From assembly GCA_964522525.1 (NCBI GenBank), contig CAZFWG010000011.1:20258-84257 (forward strand): DNA of 64,000 nucleotides, given 5' to 3'. This document shows positions 62,955-64,000 of this stretch, piece by piece. The position numbers were made by a program, and so were the translations under genes. The notes beneath the pieces were generated by a model, which was given only the letters and a program-made list of their open reading frames with translations, was not told where the DNA came from and did no database searches. This DNA is from CAYUYV01 sp964522525 (GTDB taxonomy: Bacteria > Pseudomonadota > Alphaproteobacteria > JAJFIK01). Each line of letters begins with the position of its first letter. Position 1 is the first letter of the stretch.

Positions 62955-64000
62955 TTATGCCCCTTCCTTCGCGGTCGGGAACACATAATCCTTGAACTGA
63001 TCGCGCAGGGCAACTTTCTGGATTTTCCCGGTGGCCGAATGGGGGATCTCCTCGACGAAAACCACGTCGTCCGGCATCCACCATTTTGCGATCTTGCCGG
63101 TGAGATAGTCGAGAACTTCTTCCTTCGTCAAAGCCTCGCCGGGTTTGGGAATGATGACCAGAAGTGGCCGCTCGTCCCATTTGGGATGGGCGAGGCCGAT
63201 CACGGCCGCCTCGACCACCTTCGGATGCCCTACGGCGAGGTTTTCGATTTCGATGGACGAGATCCACTCGCCCCCGGACTTGATCACGTCCTTGGCCCGG
63301 TCCGTGATCTGCATGAAGCCGTGGTGGTCGATGGTGGCCACATCGCCGGTATCGAAGAAGCCGTCCTTGTCCAGAATTTCGCCGCCTTCGCCTTTGAGAT
63401 AGGCCGCGGCAACAGCCGGCCCGCGCACGAGCAGCCTGCCGAATGTCGTCCCGTCCCAGGGGAGTTCGGCGCCCGCGTCATCGACGATTTTCATCTCGAC
63501 AGTGTAGGGCACCCGACCCTGCTTGCAGCGCAGGTCGAGCTGATCTTCCCACGGCAGGGCGTCCATCCCCGCCTTGGGCTGGGACAGGGTGCCCATGGGG
63601 CTCATCTCGGTCATGCCCCAGGCGTGGAGCACGTCGATGCCGTAACGCTGCTTGAAGATGTCGATCATGCTGCGGGGCGCGGCGGAGCCGCCAATGATCA
63701 CCCGTTTGAGGTGATCGAGCGGCTTGTTGGTCTGTTCCAGATATTGGAGCAGCATCAGCCAGACCGTGGGCACCGCCGCCGTGACCGACACCTTCTCGCC
63801 GTCGAGCAATTCGTAGATCGCCTCGCCGTCCATGCGCGCCCCGGGCAGGATCATTTTCGAGCCCGCCGCCGGAGCGCCGAAAATGATCGCCCAGGCATTG
63901 GCATGGAACATGGGCACGACGGGCAGGATGACATCCGTGCTCTTGATGCCGATGCCGTCGGCATTGTTCACCGCCAGGGTGTGCAGGACATTGGAGCGGT
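62955..64000 (-). CDS. Long-chain fatty acid-CoA ligase, C-terminal part (5' truncated)
   Basis: The frame is open to the window edge, so only the last 348 residues are present. Visible are the acyl pocket block VPMFHANAWAIIFGAP, HAWGMTEMSPMGTLS, the ATP motif FFDTGDVATIDHHGFMQI, and the C-terminal SATGKIQKVALRDQF with the catalytic Lys. It activates medium- or long-chain fatty acids to CoA thioesters. The N-terminal P-loop lies outside. Confidence 0.92.
   Translation of the reverse strand, partial: RSNVLHTLAVNNADGIGIKSTDVILPVVPMFHANAWAIIFGAPAAGSKMILPGARMDGEAIYELLDGEKVSVTAAVPTVWLMLLQYLEQTNKPLDHLKRVIIGGSAAPRSMIDIFKQRYGIDVLHAWGMTEMSPMGTLSQPKAGMDALPWEDQLDLRCKQGRVPYTVEMKIVDDAGAELPWDGTTFGRLLVRGPAVAAAYLKGEGGEILDKDGFFDTGDVATIDHHGFMQITDRAKDVIKSGGEWISSIEIENLAVGHPKVVEAAVIGLAHPKWDERPLLVIIPKPGEALTKEEVLDYLTGKIAKWWMPDDVVFVEEIPHSATGKIQKVALRDQFKDYVFPTAKEGA

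Overview
The window is GC-rich bacterial chromosome from an alphaproteobacterium. The lineage call rests on several genes typical of that class: a MucR/Ros regulator, a DnaA-domain-IV-only protein resembling HdaB, DUF2336, DUF1491, DUF5330, DUF2849 and DUF934 proteins, and a PleC/DivJ-style PAS histidine kinase. I cannot name the genus. The set of Na+-linked transport genes (a NavBac-type sodium channel, a complete Mrp antiporter, a CPA1 antiporter with a nucleotide-binding domain) together with a TonB system and an acidic RTX exoprotein suggests a marine or salt-exposed Gram-negative; this is inference. Three runs of exactly 100 N (9246-9345, 19327-19426, 20877-20976) are scaffold gaps and break three genes.

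Layout. 1-4.7 kb: the 3' end of a class A penicillin-binding protein, an SH3 lipoprotein, and a three-gene ABC importer of the ThiY/NMT1 type. 4.9-7.9 kb: an assimilatory sulfite reduction operon (DUF2849, cysI, DUF934) followed by an AAC(3)-I-like acetyltransferase. 7.9-12.1 kb: the sodium channel, a split photolyase-like gene pair, and a TetR/Acg-type nitroreductase pair with palindromic operators. 12.1-18.8 kb: MscS, release factor 3, DUF1491, a histidine kinase, an exported protein of unknown function, and DUF427. 19-21 kb: DUF5330-sufE, the HdaB-like protein and a divergent XRE regulator; their shared intergenic region carries a perfect DnaA box and three helically phased GTACA repeats.

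21-25.3 kb: a large cysteine-rich membrane-anchored orphan, a GNAT protein, a pseudo-receiver and mucR. 25.5-31.6 kb: mrpABCDEFG on the minus strand. 31.9-37 kb: a hexapeptide acyltransferase, DUF2336, a small lipoprotein, and an SOS1-like antiporter. 37-41.9 kb: a catabolic cluster (crotonase; GMC oxidoreductase, acyl-CoA synthetase, MaoC hydratase) closed by a strong bidirectional terminator. 42-49.5 kb: a secreted RTX protein with an HExxH motif and a LamG-like domain, a sorbosone-dehydrogenase/cytochrome c pair, and oligopeptidase B.

49.7-55.8 kb: an energy-transduction operon (DUF3450, TtpC-like proton channel, an ExbB-ExbD fusion, TonB, TPR protein), all on the minus strand. 56.4-64 kb: tRNA-Gln(TTG), tRNA-Pro(CGG), an MBL-fold hydrolase, a LysR regulator, an M48 peptidase, DUF898, DUF4174 and DUF1499 proteins, and the 3' part of a fatty acid-CoA ligase.

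The items most worth following are the DnaA-box regulatory region beside the HdaB-like gene, the ExbB-ExbD fusion, the split photolyase pair, the AAC(3)-like gene on the sulfite operon, and the cysteine-rich orphan at 21.1-23.4 kb.
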